64,000 nt of DNA from Ascoidea asiatica (GCA_001600695.1 BCKQ01000005.1:260593-324592), one strand, 5' to 3'; shown: positions 9,901-20,113, counted from the first letter of the stretch. Numbers and translations: made by a program. Notes: generated by a model from the letters alone, not told the origin.

Positions 9901-12900
9901 AGTTGAAAGGTTTTGAACTTAAAAGACGTGGAGAGTTGCAGCTAATTAAGAATTATCAGTCTGATATTTTCAAGGTTTTCCTTGATGGAAAAACTTTAGA
10001 AGAATGTTATGAAGCTGTTGGAGGCATTTCGAATAGATGGTTAGATGTATTGGACTCTAAGGGTAATATGTTAGAAGATGAAGACTTAATAGAATTGATT
10101 TCCGAAAATCGAATGATGAGTAGACCTTTAGCTGATTATAAAGGCCAAAAATCTACTTCCATAACTACTGCTAAGAGGTTAGGAGAATTTCTAGGTTCAG
10201 AGACTGTCAAGGATGCTGGTTTATCATGTCGGTACATCATCTCTCAAAGACCTTTTGGTGCACCTATAACAGAAAGGGCTATACCAGTGTTAATATTTTC
10301 AACAGATTTATCTCAAAAACGAGCCTTCTTGAGAAAATGGCTTGCAGATTCCTCCTTGGAAAATTTTGATCCCCGAAATATTATTGATTGGTCTTACTAT
10401 AGAGAAAGATTGGCATCTACAATTCAAAAGATTGTTACAATACCTGCTGCTATTCAAGGTGTTTCGAACCCTGTGCCTAGGATTCCTCATCCTGTGTGGC
10501 TACAAAAAAAAATCAGTTCAAAGAAAGATCTTAAAAAACAGTCCAATCTCAAATCGTTTTTCAAGGCTGAAAAAAAGGTTTCTCCCTTTATGATAGAATC
10601 TATACATGATATTGAAGATATCGATAAATCTGAATATAAAGGTAAAATGGCTAAAGTTGTATTCAAAAAGAGAAAGGCAGTTCTGTATCCAGGTGTTGAA
10701 GTTGAGAATGAGAAAATATGCAACCAAATTTGTCCCGATATAGAAGTTGATTATTCAGGATGGTTAAATTTTCAGAAAAATTTATGGTCCAAGGAAAACA
10801 AACTTACCGAAAGAAGACAGAGACTTTTCGGTAGCACCAAGTATATTTCTAGCAGTGTTAGTAATATTATTGAAAGGCAGTTGGAAGATTATGCGAGTGA
10901 AACATGGGAAATATTAGAGTATAAAAAAAGTACGACTCCCGGAGATGTTGATGTATCTTTAATCATGAATAAAAGTGTACATTCTATTAAAATACACGTA
11001 CCAAAGACTATATATATTAGCTTGAATTCAAAAGATAATCCAAAAACAAATATCTCAAACTTTAAGTTAGAAAAATCCAGCAAACAACTTCCAAAAGTAA
11101 GTGCTACTCCATCATCCCTTTACGAACTAAGTTTGCCAGAAGCAGATTACATCAAAGAAAAATCAAATCCCGGTGGAATATTCGAACAAAACGTAAATAC
11201 TATTTATGAATCAAGGTTCTCGTCTCAAGAAAAGGTAATTCTCGAGTTGGGAACTTGTTGCAGATTTGATCAATCAAAAATTGGCTCATTGAGTAGAGCT
11301 TTATCAGATGGGTTTGACTTTGTTAGTCTAAAGCCAATAGATGGTCATAATTATCTATCTGGATTAGCTTTGGATGTTGTTTATTTATTGCATATCATTT
11401 CAAATCAATATGAAATGTTTGTCCTTTTTAATTGTTCGGAAAATAAAACAGAGGTTTTGGTTGTGAAACCCTCACAAGCATCTCAAAATCTTACCACTAG
11501 AATGGACAAAGAATACGAAACCTTGTTTATGAATGATTCGGAAGATTTTAAGACTTATTCAGGAATTGTTTCTTACAAAGAGAACATGAACTTCAGCATT
11601 TCTTATTATTCTGATACCACTAAGCTTATGAAAAAAGTTAGTTCGCTCTGCTCCACCATGTATGATGAGAGAGGAAGAAACACACTTTTTGTTCTTCAAT
11701 CCCCCTTTCTTGAACTTACTTTGAAAGCTATTAAACCTTTGAGTAATTTTCCTATAATCAAGCTTACAGGTAATGAAATCAAATTATCTGTCTTACAATG
11801 GCAAAGCGCTATCGTGAAAAATATGTTAACTTTATATTTTCAGCTTGGTTCCATTCTTAATAAGCTTATACTGTTATCTAGATATTGCAATGTTCCAGTT
11901 TGCAATATACCCCTATCTGATATCAATTTTTTGATTGATATTGAATACTCTCGAAGATTAGCCAAAGGAAACATAGTGCGTTGGTGGTCGCCAAATTCTA
12001 CTCCAGATCATGGTGGCTCCGAAAAGGATGAAATTCTTCCAATTACTGAAACATTTGAGTTCCCGTCAATTAATAGACCAGAAGTATACGAGACGGTATC
12101 AATGGAAATAAGTATTTCAAATTTAATTGTCAACACATTATTATCATCAAATTTAGTTAATGAAGCTGAAGCTTCTGATCTAGTTGGCTCGGATTCTAAT
12201 TCAAAAAATGTATTTCAATCAAATTCAATTTTAGCAGAAGACTTGTTTTCTAGTAAAGCTTTGATTTTATTGAAAGATATGGTTAAAAATTGGTGGGATG
12301 ATGCCCTTAAAGGAGATAGTAATGCTGATTTAATGATTCATAGTCTTGTTTATTGGATTCAAACATCCAGATCGAACCTCTACGATCCCATATTACACTA
12401 TCATGTTGAAAATTTATCTAAAAAAGTATTTTTACAATTAGTTAGAGAGTTTCAAAAAATTGGAACTATTGTATTATATGCTGATCGAGGGAAAATTATT
12501 CTTAATACATCTAAACTTTCTTTAAGTAATACTTTTGCGTTCTCACAGTATATTGTCAAGGCTACTAGAGCCAAACCTCTTTTTCATTTTCTTGAATTAG
12601 ACATTGTGAAATATTGGGATATTTTAATATGGATGGATCGATATAATTTTTGTGGGAATTTTTGTGATAGTATACTAACAGAAGCAAAAATTGAGCCTGA
12701 GACTTTACATGTAATTAATTGGCAGTTGAAAAGATTCCTCCCCGAAATCTTACAAGATGAACTAGATGATTGGATAGAAATATTCTTGGAATTATTAGAT
12801 AGAAAAAAAAAAAAACAGTCTCGAGTGAATTCAATAAAATATCTTAATACATGGGGGCGAAATGAGCAAGTAGAGGAAGATACCGAAGAAAAGTTGTTCG

Positions 12901-13550
12901 ATTCGATTAGAGTTCCGTTGCTTGAACGAATAGCATCATTACAAAGAAATCAGAATGAAGCTATGATGAATCAAAATACAAGGAGTGATTATGAATTACC
13001 AAAATTTCCTTTATCTATTGATCGAGCTCAAGATGCAGTGTTGATATTGGTTAAGTACATTTGTGCTATTTTTGCATTATCTAAGAAAAGAAATTTAGAA
13101 ATACGCTTATTAAGAAGAGATTTATTAGCAATTTTTGATGTTGGAGAATTTAATGAGATTGGTATATTCAAGAATCCTAGCATTCCTGTTAAAATTTCAA
13201 GTATATTATGCCAAAGTTGCAACTCAATCAAAGATATTGATTTCAGTCGAGATGAAGAGAAAAATATCTGGAATTGTGAAAACTGCAAAGAAAAATTCAA
13301 TAAGATCTCAATTGAAGAAAAGTTAATTGAGATTCTTAATAAAAGAATAACCACATATTGCACTCAGGATTTAAAATGTGAGAACTGCAAAACAATCAGA
13401 AATGATCCTTTATCGAAGTATTGTATTTGCTCTGGAAAATGGACTTATACATTAGATAGAAAGGGAATAATGAGGCAAATAAAATTATTAGATACAATTG
13501 CAAAACACTATAATTTTAGAATATTGGATGAATGTATAGCTGGTATGTAA
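6999..13550 (+). CDS. POL2: DNA polymerase epsilon catalytic subunit
   Basis: 2183 residues, full length for the family. The N-terminus has the family's SLMGFDRFE segment. Exonuclease motifs are present: DIETTKAP (Exo I, near residue 276), FNGDFFDWP (Exo II) and YSVSDAVATYYLY (Exo III). Polymerase motif A is VDVASMYPNI with the Pol epsilon-specific Met, motif B is KVILNSFYGYVMRRGSRW, and motif C is ELDTDGIWC. A PCNA-interacting peptide, QSNLKSFF, lies at residues 1181-1188. The inactive second B-family half follows. At the C-terminus are two cysteine clusters: CysA (CQSC at 2071 with CENC at 2093) and CysB (CENC at 2127 with CIC near 2144), used for Dpb2 binding. Role: leading-strand synthesis and S-phase checkpoint. 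MCB boxes sit in its promoter. Confidence 0.98.
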   Translation: MAKRSKFEKSKYGNSNDNNFFSKNENALNKKLIKLDQSKKIDEIDSLMGFDRFETGPKKSGWLVNIHPSTIYNESDSRLLGNAAVDLYFLDKEGGTFKATIQYDPYFLLSCTNIDYQNEIEEYLTRKLDGLVKGIKGLTKEDLSQTNHLLGLKQNYLKIFFHNITDLFEARRIINQIIDLNKKNNEMKNIYESLLDLDNFNDNKINELENDERTNPSRFISDIREYDVPFHVRVAIDKNIRVGKWYSVDPNGDSENNIVLEELDIVAPADPVILAYDIETTKAPLKFPDSSIDQIMMISYMIDGEGFLITNREIISKDIDNFEYTPRSEYKGLFEIYNAENEEDLIKYFFDHIKESKPTVIATFNGDFFDWPFVEARAEYHNISMFDEIGFKKDSEGEYKSAYCAHMDCYRWVRRDSYLPQGSQGLKAVTLAKLGYNPLELDPELMTPYAIEKPQVLAEYSVSDAVATYYLYYKYVHPFIFSLATIIPLNPDEVLRKGTGTLCEMLLMVQAYSHNIVFPNKHKDTLEKFFDGHLLESETYVGGHVESLETGVFRSDLKSTFTIDPSVVDEFLDDLSEIIKFSVQDENKKSMEDVLNYEEVYDQIKSQLLDFQSKPKLNENPLIYHVDVASMYPNIMISNRLQPDSIKTEKDCALCEFNTIDKQCDRRLTWAWRGEFYPAKMDEYNMIKRALQNETFQVSKSNFDETKVEKDFGNLSYSDQMSFIKKNLNSYSRKVYHRTVVTETKNKEAIVCQRENPFYIDTVRSFRDRRYTYKGKAKEWKKKVSQINSEDHHTLEEAKKMVITYDSLQLAHKVILNSFYGYVMRRGSRWYSMEMAGITCLTGATIIQMARAMVERFGRPLELDTDGIWCIIPSSFPDEFTIKLKKGKITLNFLCTMLNYLVHKKFTNDQYHELIDAKHFEYSVHKENSIYFELDGPYKAMVLPTSKEEGKGIKKRYAVFNDDGSLSELKGFELKRRGELQLIKNYQSDIFKVFLDGKTLEECYEAVGGISNRWLDVLDSKGNMLEDEDLIELISENRMMSRPLADYKGQKSTSITTAKRLGEFLGSETVKDAGLSCRYIISQRPFGAPITERAIPVLIFSTDLSQKRAFLRKWLADSSLENFDPRNIIDWSYYRERLASTIQKIVTIPAAIQGVSNPVPRIPHPVWLQKKISSKKDLKKQSNLKSFFKAEKKVSPFMIESIHDIEDIDKSEYKGKMAKVVFKKRKAVLYPGVEVENEKICNQICPDIEVDYSGWLNFQKNLWSKENKLTERRQRLFGSTKYISSSVSNIIERQLEDYASETWEILEYKKSTTPGDVDVSLIMNKSVHSIKIHVPKTIYISLNSKDNPKTNISNFKLEKSSKQLPKVSATPSSLYELSLPEADYIKEKSNPGGIFEQNVNTIYESRFSSQEKVILELGTCCRFDQSKIGSLSRALSDGFDFVSLKPIDGHNYLSGLALDVVYLLHIISNQYEMFVLFNCSENKTEVLVVKPSQASQNLTTRMDKEYETLFMNDSEDFKTYSGIVSYKENMNFSISYYSDTTKLMKKVSSLCSTMYDERGRNTLFVLQSPFLELTLKAIKPLSNFPIIKLTGNEIKLSVLQWQSAIVKNMLTLYFQLGSILNKLILLSRYCNVPVCNIPLSDINFLIDIEYSRRLAKGNIVRWWSPNSTPDHGGSEKDEILPITETFEFPSINRPEVYETVSMEISISNLIVNTLLSSNLVNEAEASDLVGSDSNSKNVFQSNSILAEDLFSSKALILLKDMVKNWWDDALKGDSNADLMIHSLVYWIQTSRSNLYDPILHYHVENLSKKVFLQLVREFQKIGTIVLYADRGKIILNTSKLSLSNTFAFSQYIVKATRAKPLFHFLELDIVKYWDILIWMDRYNFCGNFCDSILTEAKIEPETLHVINWQLKRFLPEILQDELDDWIEIFLELLDRKKKKQSRVNSIKYLNTWGRNEQVEEDTEEKLFDSIRVPLLERIASLQRNQNEAMMNQNTRSDYELPKFPLSIDRAQDAVLILVKYICAIFALSKKRNLEIRLLRRDLLAIFDVGEFNEIGIFKNPSIPVKISSILCQSCNSIKDIDFSRDEEKNIWNCENCKEKFNKISIEEKLIEILNKRITTYCTQDLKCENCKTIRNDPLSKYCICSGKWTYTLDRKGIMRQIKLLDTIAKHYNFRILDECIAGM

Positions 13551-13582
13551 TTATATATACTAATATTAATAGTAACTTTAAT

Positions 13583-14397
13583 CTATTCGATTCTAAACTT
13601 AGGTTTTGATTTTCTGGGATTTAATTTTTGACTTATGACTATTTTCCCTTTATTTTTTTTTTTAAAATTAGTTTTCTCTTTACTTTTAATTATTTTTGTT
13701 CTATCCTTTGTATTTGAATTAGTTGAGACCATAATTTTTAGAGGTTTTTTTCTTGGAACAAATTGGGTTCTTAATCTTGTTTTCTTTTTCACTAAAGTTT
13801 CTCTGTACTTGATTCTCTTTTTCATACCTGGTTTCCCTCTTTTGGATTTACTGATTTTGTCCAATTCTAATTGAACCTTTCTATTATGCTGGCATAAATC
13901 TATTAACCTATAAAGAGGGTTTGGGCTTCTAAGTAAATTTATCTGCTTATAGATGTCATCCCCAGAAACAGCCACTTGGGCAAATTCAGATTTTTGTATA
14001 TCTGAATAATTTGAAAAGTAATAAGAATCGGGCCTTTTTTGGTTCCTAGAAATCTCATCAAAATTCAAATCGGATTGTTTTAAATTGATTTTAATGAAGT
14101 TATTCTCTTGTTTATTAGTATCCTGATTGGAAGAAAATAATGGGAAAAAATACTCTTCATCTTCACTCTCAGCTTCTTTAATTACATTATTATGTTGAAT
14201 TTCTTGATCTTCTTTATTATTTGGGTCAATCATCTCAAAATCTAATTGCATCAATTGGCCATTACTCTCAGAATCTGAATCTATGTTTGGATCAGAATTG
14301 GAATCTGATTCATATAAAGTTTTTCGCGAAACACTTCATTAAGCAATGTTAGTTTAATTGAATTATCTTCTAAGGATTCAAAATTGAATATTTTCAT
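13583..14397 (-). CDS. Basic, probably nuclear protein of unknown function with an apparent one-base frameshift
   Basis: The uninterrupted part (ATG at 14251 to stop at 13583, 222 residues) is open upstream as far as a TGA at 14338-14336, and that extension is rich in Asp/Ser like a normal acidic segment. In another frame an ATG at 14397 starts a sensible peptide, MKIFNFESLEDNSIKL, that runs into the same place. One extra A in the A5 run at 14321-14325 would join the two into a protein of about 271 residues. The protein has an acidic N-terminal half, a likely conserved core (RPDSYYFSNYS, AVSGDDIYKQINLLRSPNPLYRLIDLCQ) and a very Lys/Arg-rich tail, which suggests a nuclear or nucleolar protein. 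I do not recognise it with certainty; it vaguely recalls fungal DUF2011-type proteins. It is convergent with POL2, with 32 bp between the stops. Confidence 0.6.
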
Positions 14398-15052
14398 ACA
14401 TTTTAAATTTTTCGCTTGTCATACTAAAAGTTGTTTTTGAGCTGATTACATTATTTCATTTTTTTTACAAAACTTAGAATTTGAATTAAACTGATCAATT
14501 AAGTACCAGTAACAGATGTTTTTTGTTCAAACGAAAAAAAACTATTAAAACAAATTCACAGATAAACTAACAAGAACTAAGTAAGTTACCCTCTTTGAAC
14601 TTTCAAGGAAGTGAAAAAAGGCCTGGAAAGAACCTTATTTTTGATAAAAACTTCTGCGAGCTTTGAATTTATTTGCAAACGATACTACTTACATATTTTA
14701 TTAATAGTTAGTTTACTCATCTCTACTTCATTAGATTTTTGCTTGATTGATTCGATTTTGTTAGGTATGAAATATCAATAAGTTCCTTCTCTAAATCAAA
14801 AAAAAAAAATAAATTGAAAAAGAATTTGACAATTGAATATTTATTGTAGTACTTGTTAATAGTCAGAAAAAAAAGAAACTAATTACCAAGATGACATTAA
14901 CTTTATTTAAAAATATTATTCCATGACTATATGGTTAGAAAGATTAATAACTTGATAATTTATGTAATTCGATATAAGTAAAAACTCCTTTGATTAATAT
15001 TTCCTATTTGAAGTTATAACAATGAATTATAATATAAATTTGAGAATAATAA
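14398..15052. other. Intergenic region upstream of the 13583-14397 gene and downstream of NUIM
   Basis: About 650 bp of AT-rich sequence between two leftward genes, so it carries the promoter of the basic protein and the NUIM 3' end. No gene, RNA or clear site is seen. Confidence 0.5.
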
Positions 15053-15718
15053 TTACCTATAAGGAGCATCGGCATCTAAACAATATTGAATTTCTTGTTC
15101 CCATTTATCACCATTAGCCAATAATTTTTCTTTATTATATAGTAATTCTTCTCTTGTAGCAGTTGCATATTCAGTATTTGGAGTTTCCACTATAGCATCT
15201 ACAGGACAACTTTCTTGGCAATAACCACAGTAAATACATTTAGTCATATCGATATCATATTTATATGTTCTTCTAGACCCATCAGCTCTTTCTTCGGCTT
15301 CAATTGTAATTGCTTGAGCGGGACAAATAGCTTCACATAATTTACAAGCAATACATCTTTCTTCACCAGTTGGATATCTTCTTAAAGCATGCTCACCTCT
15401 AAACCTTGGTGACATTGGCCCTTTTTCGAATGGATAATAAATGGTATATGGAGCTCTGAAATACATTTCTAAACAGATATACATTCCTCTAAACATTTCA
15501 GCTAATAAAAAGTATTTTGTTGCTTTATCTAGAGCAGATTCAGAACCTTCTTCCCATGTTTTTGGTCTAGAAATTCTAAAATCTGGAGGTATTGATTCTT
15601 CTTGAGGACCTGCTGTTAATGATATTGGAGCTCTTTTAATGATTGAAGTTGAAAATTGACGTTTAGCCAAATTTATTCCAACAGAACCATAGCGAGATAT
15701 CAAAGACCTATGAAACAT
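15053..15718 (-). CDS. NUIM: NADH:ubiquinone oxidoreductase (complex I) TYKY/NDUFS8 subunit
   Basis: 221 residues from the ATG at 15718. An in-frame ATG 36 bp upstream (15754) would add a hydrophobic stretch, whereas [14 protein letters not shown]...KRQFST is a standard mitochondrial presequence. The core is the 8-iron ferredoxin: [27 protein letters not shown], then [18 protein letters not shown]. Its eight Cys ligate clusters N6a and N6b. The C-terminus ends in the family-typical APYR. Role: electron transfer in the peripheral arm of complex I. Presence of this gene means the organism keeps respiratory complex I. A HAP-type box (15944-15951) lies about 230 bp upstream. Confidence 0.96.
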   Translation of the reverse strand: MFHRSLISRYGSVGINLAKRQFSTSIIKRAPISLTAGPQEESIPPDFRISRPKTWEEGSESALDKATKYFLLAEMFRGMYICLEMYFRAPYTIYYPFEKGPMSPRFRGEHALRRYPTGEERCIACKLCEAICPAQAITIEAEERADGSRRTYKYDIDMTKCIYCGYCQESCPVDAIVETPNTEYATATREELLYNKEKLLANGDKWEQEIQYCLDADAPYR

Positions 15719-15943
15719 TATGTAAATATGTATGTTAATTGTTAGACAAACCAATTGAACTTTTTTCTTATGTCTACTTAAAACTTTGAATAATAGAATA
15801 TAAGTGGTAAAGTGATCTTTTCTTAATCAAAAGCTCATATTATTTTTTTTTGTTATTATCTTCATAATTAAATTGCCAATGGCAGTCGACAAGTAAACTT
15901 CACTGTGTATGCTAAGATGTAGTAATGATTATTTCTATTCCAT

Positions 15944-15951
15944 TGATTGGC
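15944..15951 (-). promoter_or_regulatory. HAP-type CCAAT box upstream of NUIM
   Basis: TGATTGGC matches TNATTGGY and lies about 230 bp before the start of a respiratory-chain gene. Confidence 0.4.
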
Positions 15952-16022
15952 TATGGAGTGCGTAGTCCTTGAAAGTCATGTGAAACCCTAAATCTCAACC
16001 CCCAAAAAAAAACATTTATGGA

Positions 16023-16030
16023 TTACCCGG
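16023..16030 (+). promoter_or_regulatory. Reb1-like site TTACCCGG
   Basis: Exact match to the general regulatory factor Reb1 consensus TTACCCGG. It is paired with an inverted copy at 16741-16748 in the same divergent promoter. Confidence 0.5.
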
Positions 16031-16740
16031 TTTTAAATAATAAAGCTTTCAAAATTACAAAAACAAAACTATTTAAGGACTTTTTTTTGTTTTCATTAAT
16101 TCTAGAATGATGGTGTTAATTTGATATCAAAGCATAATGATAATTGATATGATTATTTTTCAAGCAGGGAAAGAGGACATTGCAATACTATCGAATTAAT
16201 ATATAATGATGGATCAACATTGTATATTATTTGTTGAACAATTATATTTAATGTTTATCTCTTTGTTTCAGTTAATAAATTCCTGTTTTTGGTTCTTTCA
16301 TTTTTTAAAGGCCTCCTCGAAGATCCTTATAACCTTTTAAAATTCATGGTATAACGATTCAAAACGAAGGCTAAATCAAATTTTCAATCATAGGTTTCAA
16401 ACTACTACTCATAGATTTTACTCTTTAGTTTTTGAGATAGGATACCTTTGATATATTCTGGTTTCTGATTAACTATTGTATTTCTGTTTTTTTATTTTCA
16501 TTCTTTTTTGACATTTGATAGCGCAATTTATTGTTTTTACTTTTTTAGAGTAAGTTGAAAAAGGAGCCATTTTACTGTGCCTTTATTGTTGATATTTAGT
16601 TAACTTTTTCTTGATTTGTAATTCTGTTGGAAAGCATTTATTAATTTTTAAATAAAACCAAGGCAACATGGGCTTTTTATTGTTTTGGATCGAAGATTAC
16701 TGTAGTACAGTTACACTCTTATCAAAAACAAACAGAAAGA

Positions 16741-16748
16741 CCGGGTAA
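16741..16748 (-). promoter_or_regulatory. Reb1-like site (inverted) CCGGGTAA
   Basis: Reverse complement of TTACCCGG, 710 bp from the copy at 16023 and 213 bp upstream of RPN10. Reb1 sites typically bound nucleosome-free promoters. Confidence 0.5.
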
Positions 16749-16960
16749 TGATATTATATCTGTAATAATGGAAGTTTGTACTGGAGGTTTATATGTTAAA
16801 TCAATTTCAATAATCGATTGCCACTTTACAAGTAAGAGATCTATATCCTTTTCATTACAATTGATTCACTTTTAATTCTTAGCAATTTATTACTTTCGAA
16901 TAATAGTTTGTATCGTTTCCTGTTTATTTTCTCCTTTGATTAAAAAATCTCTTTTAAAAA

Positions 16961-17856
16961 ATGGTTCTCGAAGCTACTATGATAGTGTATGTATTTAAGT
17001 ATATTCTATTCAGTTATTTTTTTTCATATTTTTGATGTTCAACTATCGAATTACTGAAAGATATTAAGCTTTTTGTATAAATTATACTAACTAAAGTTCA
17101 TATAGTATTGATAATTCAGAATATATGAGAAATGGTGATTACTTAACAACTAGATTTGAGGCTCAACTAGATACAGTTGATTTAATATTCCGTGCGAAAG
17201 TGGATTCAAATCCAGAAAGTACCGTTGGTATATTAGCTATGGGTGGAGAAGGTTCACAGGTTTTAAGTACTTTAACTAATGATTTAGGTAAAATACGTGC
17301 TGGAATTCACGAAACAAAAATTCATGGATTTGCTCATTTAACAACAGGTATTCAAGTTGCCGCTCTTGCTTTAAAACATCGTGAAAATAAATCACAACAA
17401 CAAAGGGTAGTTATTTTTGTTGGAAGTCCAATACTAGAAACCCAAAAAGAATTAGATAGACTAGCAAAAAAAATGAAGAAAAATAATATCGCCATAGATT
17501 GTATAAATTTTGGTGAAGAATCGATCAATACACAAAAATTAGAAAAATTCATTTCAATTGTTAATAATCATGATAATAGTCATCTTGTTACAGTGCCTGC
17601 CGGTCCAAATTTATTGTCTGACGCTATAAGACTATCTCCTATAATTTCCGAAGATGCTGCCACTTATGGAGCAGGTGGCGATGATTTCCTTGATTTTGGT
17701 GATAGTGGTATGGATCCTGAATTAGAATTAGCTTTACGCTTATCTTTAGAAGATGAAAAAGCGAGACAAGAAAGAGCTTCCACTCAAAAAACAACTTCTA
17801 CTTCTCTTGAAAAAATTGATGAAGATAAAAATGAAGGACCAAGTGAATCAAAATAA
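16961..17856 (+). CDS. RPN10: 26S proteasome ubiquitin receptor Rpn10, spliced
   Basis: Exons 16961-16986 and 17106-17856 encode 258 residues. The first exon encodes MVLEATMIV, split within the last Val codon; the second continues IDNSEYMRNGD. Together they reproduce the invariant VWA-domain start MVLEATxxVIDNSE. Unspliced, translation would start at an internal Met and lose the metal-site-like DNSEYMRNGD segment. The VWA domain spans about residues 5-190 (NFGEE, LLSDAI). One ubiquitin-interacting motif follows: DPELELALRLSLEDEKARQ at about residues 219-237. Role: binds polyubiquitin and stabilises lid-base contact in the 19S particle. The C-terminus is a charged, disordered tail. Confidence 0.97.
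16987..17105 (+). other. Intron of RPN10 (119 bp)
   Basis: Donor GTATGT at 16987, canonical branch point TACTAAC at 17085-17091, acceptor TATAG ending at 17105. Splicing restores the conserved N-terminus. Confidence 0.95.
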
Positions 17857-18052
17857 GTTTCTTTTAATGATAATTCTCGAATTGTCTTACTTAAGTTAAT
17901 TTTTTTTTCAAAAGATTTGTTTTAATTTAAAGCTGGATTTTATAAGAAAAAACGAATAAATCTACTGCAATTACACATTATAAAATTAAAATTCTCAATA
18001 AAAATAAGGAAAAAAATTTGAAAATTCACGTATATATAACATCAATATAAAT

Positions 18053-20113
18053 TCAAGAAGTTACTTCCATGTTACTATAGAACTGTTTAACTTCCTCACT
18101 AGCAACAATTTTACGCGGGTCGAAATTTAAAATCTGTAATGTATTACTTGAAACGGCTCTTGATAAAGCAACATAAACTTGCCCTTTTTCAAAAATTTTA
18201 TTTAAATCTACCTTAAGTCTGCTTAAGGTTTGCCCTTGTGCTTTATGAATTGATATAGCCCATGACAATAATAACGGAAGCTGACTTCTTGTTAATGTAG
18301 TTTTAGGATTCTGGAATTCGACACTGAATTCATCTCGCTCCACCAAAAGAGTTTTCCCAGGAAATCTTACTACTGGGAGCATTAGTGAAACGGTTTCCTT
18401 AATAGCAACGTCAATTAAACCAAGTAATACTGATTTTATTCTCCCCAATTTTTCATTTGAAATCATTAATTCACTACGAATGTTAGAATCCGGTGGATTT
18501 GAAATACACTTACTAATTAGCTTTAGAAATTTTGTCTGCTCTTCAGAAATATCTCCTCCAGAGAAAAATCCATTTTCATCAAGTAAAGTGAATAGTCTTT
18601 CTGTTAAAAAACAAACGACAATCCCCAATGATCCATTAACTATACCATCTTCTTTATTTTTGAGCATCATTACCTGAGCATCTTCTTTCAAAACTAAAGA
18701 TTTTACAGCCATAACATTTTCAAGAGAAGGCCTTAGTTTCTCAAATCTATGATCAACAACATCTATAGCATTGAAAACCATCGGCTTTCCAGGCAATCTT
18801 TCAAGTCTTTGCTTGTTTGATCTTTCAACTTCGGCTCTTGTTGGAAATAACTCGGTAGGTTCAATTCCATCCTCATAATGAACAGTCCTTGACAAATCTC
18901 TGAATTTTTTCTCTAAATGTGAATTCGTTGAACCTAGCCTAAGACAATTTAACATTCCAATTAACTCACTATCTCCTTGTTGCCTGAAAATTTTGTTTAA
19001 CAAAATAGTTTTGTTAATTACATTTTTCCAGTCTGGGGTCTGAAAACAATAAAGAGTTTTTGCTTTTGAAAATCTATCAGGGACTGGAGGTAATTGGAAA
19101 AAGTCACCCGTTAAAACAAGTTGAATTCCTCCAAAAGGAGCATTTTTTTTTGTTATCATTCTTGCAATTTGACATAGTTTAGAAAACAAAGCACCGTCAA
19201 TCATAGAAACTTCGTCAATGATTAATACTTTCGTATTTATCCATCTTTGTTTTGCAGCAATATTTTTATTGATTCTAGAATATAAAAAGGAAGCATTTTC
19301 TTTGCCAAGACCTATACCAGAGAATCTATGTAAAGTTTGACCTCCTATATTAAGTGCAGCTAAACCAGTAGAAGCACAAACTCCTACCCGTTTTTCACCA
19401 TACTTGGTTATCAACTTATTGATTATCTCTTTCAAAAGCACGGATTTTCCAGTACCAGCAGATCCAGTATAAAAAACATTAAAACCATCCATAACATATT
19501 GCATAACTTTTCTTTGCTCGGTACTCAATGCAATTTTTAAATCAGATTTATTTCTTGAAGAAGTAGTAAAATCATCGGTTGTCCTAACTTGTTTAGTGAT
19601 CTTAGCCTTCTTTATAGGTAATAAAGAATTGATTGTATATATATCAGGCTGACGCCTTTTATTTCTGTTAAGTAATTGTTCTGTTGTAATCTGTTCTGTG
19701 GGTATAAAAGTCTTTATTCGGGCTTCAGTAGTTTTCTGATTATAAGCATTTTGCAGTTCTGGTTTTGATAAAATCACCTTTGAAGTTTGAATTATTTTTT
19801 TAGGAACTTGTAATTTGGATATGTCAAAACTACGTGCAAATGAATTCGGATTTCTAAGATTATTCATTTTACTAGAAGATACAAACATTAGATCATCATC
19901 ATCATCATCATCTGCATTGCCTTCGCTAAAAGAGTCATCCAGATCAAGACTAATTACATTATCATGCGAAGCAAAACTTGATTTAGCACTTATTTCAGAA
20001 GAAACCCCGGAGGAGTTATCTTTTGATTTAGATTGACTTAAAAGTGATGTAATATCCTTTAGATTACTGGATTTCAAAGCCTTACCATGAGAAGTTATTA
20101 ATTCAAACACCAT
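18053..20113 (-). CDS. PIF1: Pif1/Rrm3-family 5'-3' DNA helicase
   Basis: 686 residues. A low-complexity N-terminal ~190 residues (acidic DDDDDD run near residue 70) precedes the superfamily 1B core. The core shows Walker A GSAGTGKS, Walker B IDEVSMID, motif III LTGDFFQLPP, motif V SIHKAQGQTLSRLKVDL and motif VI VYVALSRAV. The Pif1-signature region near GVCASTGLAALNIGGQTLHRFSGIGLG is also present. Role: unwinds G-quadruplexes and RNA-DNA hybrids, displaces telomerase, and in some forms works in mitochondria. I cannot tell Pif1 from Rrm3 by eye; no obvious presequence is present at the annotated start. The promoter contains SCB and MCB-like motifs. Confidence 0.9.
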   Translation of the reverse strand: MVFELITSHGKALKSSNLKDITSLLSQSKSKDNSSGVSSEISAKSSFASHDNVISLDLDDSFSEGNADDDDDDDLMFVSSSKMNNLRNPNSFARSFDISKLQVPKKIIQTSKVILSKPELQNAYNQKTTEARIKTFIPTEQITTEQLLNRNKRRQPDIYTINSLLPIKKAKITKQVRTTDDFTTSSRNKSDLKIALSTEQRKVMQYVMDGFNVFYTGSAGTGKSVLLKEIINKLITKYGEKRVGVCASTGLAALNIGGQTLHRFSGIGLGKENASFLYSRINKNIAAKQRWINTKVLIIDEVSMIDGALFSKLCQIARMITKKNAPFGGIQLVLTGDFFQLPPVPDRFSKAKTLYCFQTPDWKNVINKTILLNKIFRQQGDSELIGMLNCLRLGSTNSHLEKKFRDLSRTVHYEDGIEPTELFPTRAEVERSNKQRLERLPGKPMVFNAIDVVDHRFEKLRPSLENVMAVKSLVLKEDAQVMMLKNKEDGIVNGSLGIVVCFLTERLFTLLDENGFFSGGDISEEQTKFLKLISKCISNPPDSNIRSELMISNEKLGRIKSVLLGLIDVAIKETVSLMLPVVRFPGKTLLVERDEFSVEFQNPKTTLTRSQLPLLLSWAISIHKAQGQTLSRLKVDLNKIFEKGQVYVALSRAVSSNTLQILNFDPRKIVASEEVKQFYSNMEVTS

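Larger units (their letters stand above)
15719..16960. other. Divergent promoter NUIM / RPN10 (1.24 kb)
   Basis: No gene is visible. It contains a HAP-type box near NUIM and two identical Reb1-like sites in opposite orientation, listed separately. A weak proteasome-element-like ATTGCCACT lies at 16817-16825, about 136 bp before RPN10; its reverse complement AGTGGCAAT differs from the Rpn4 consensus GGTGGCAAA at two positions. Confidence 0.5.
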
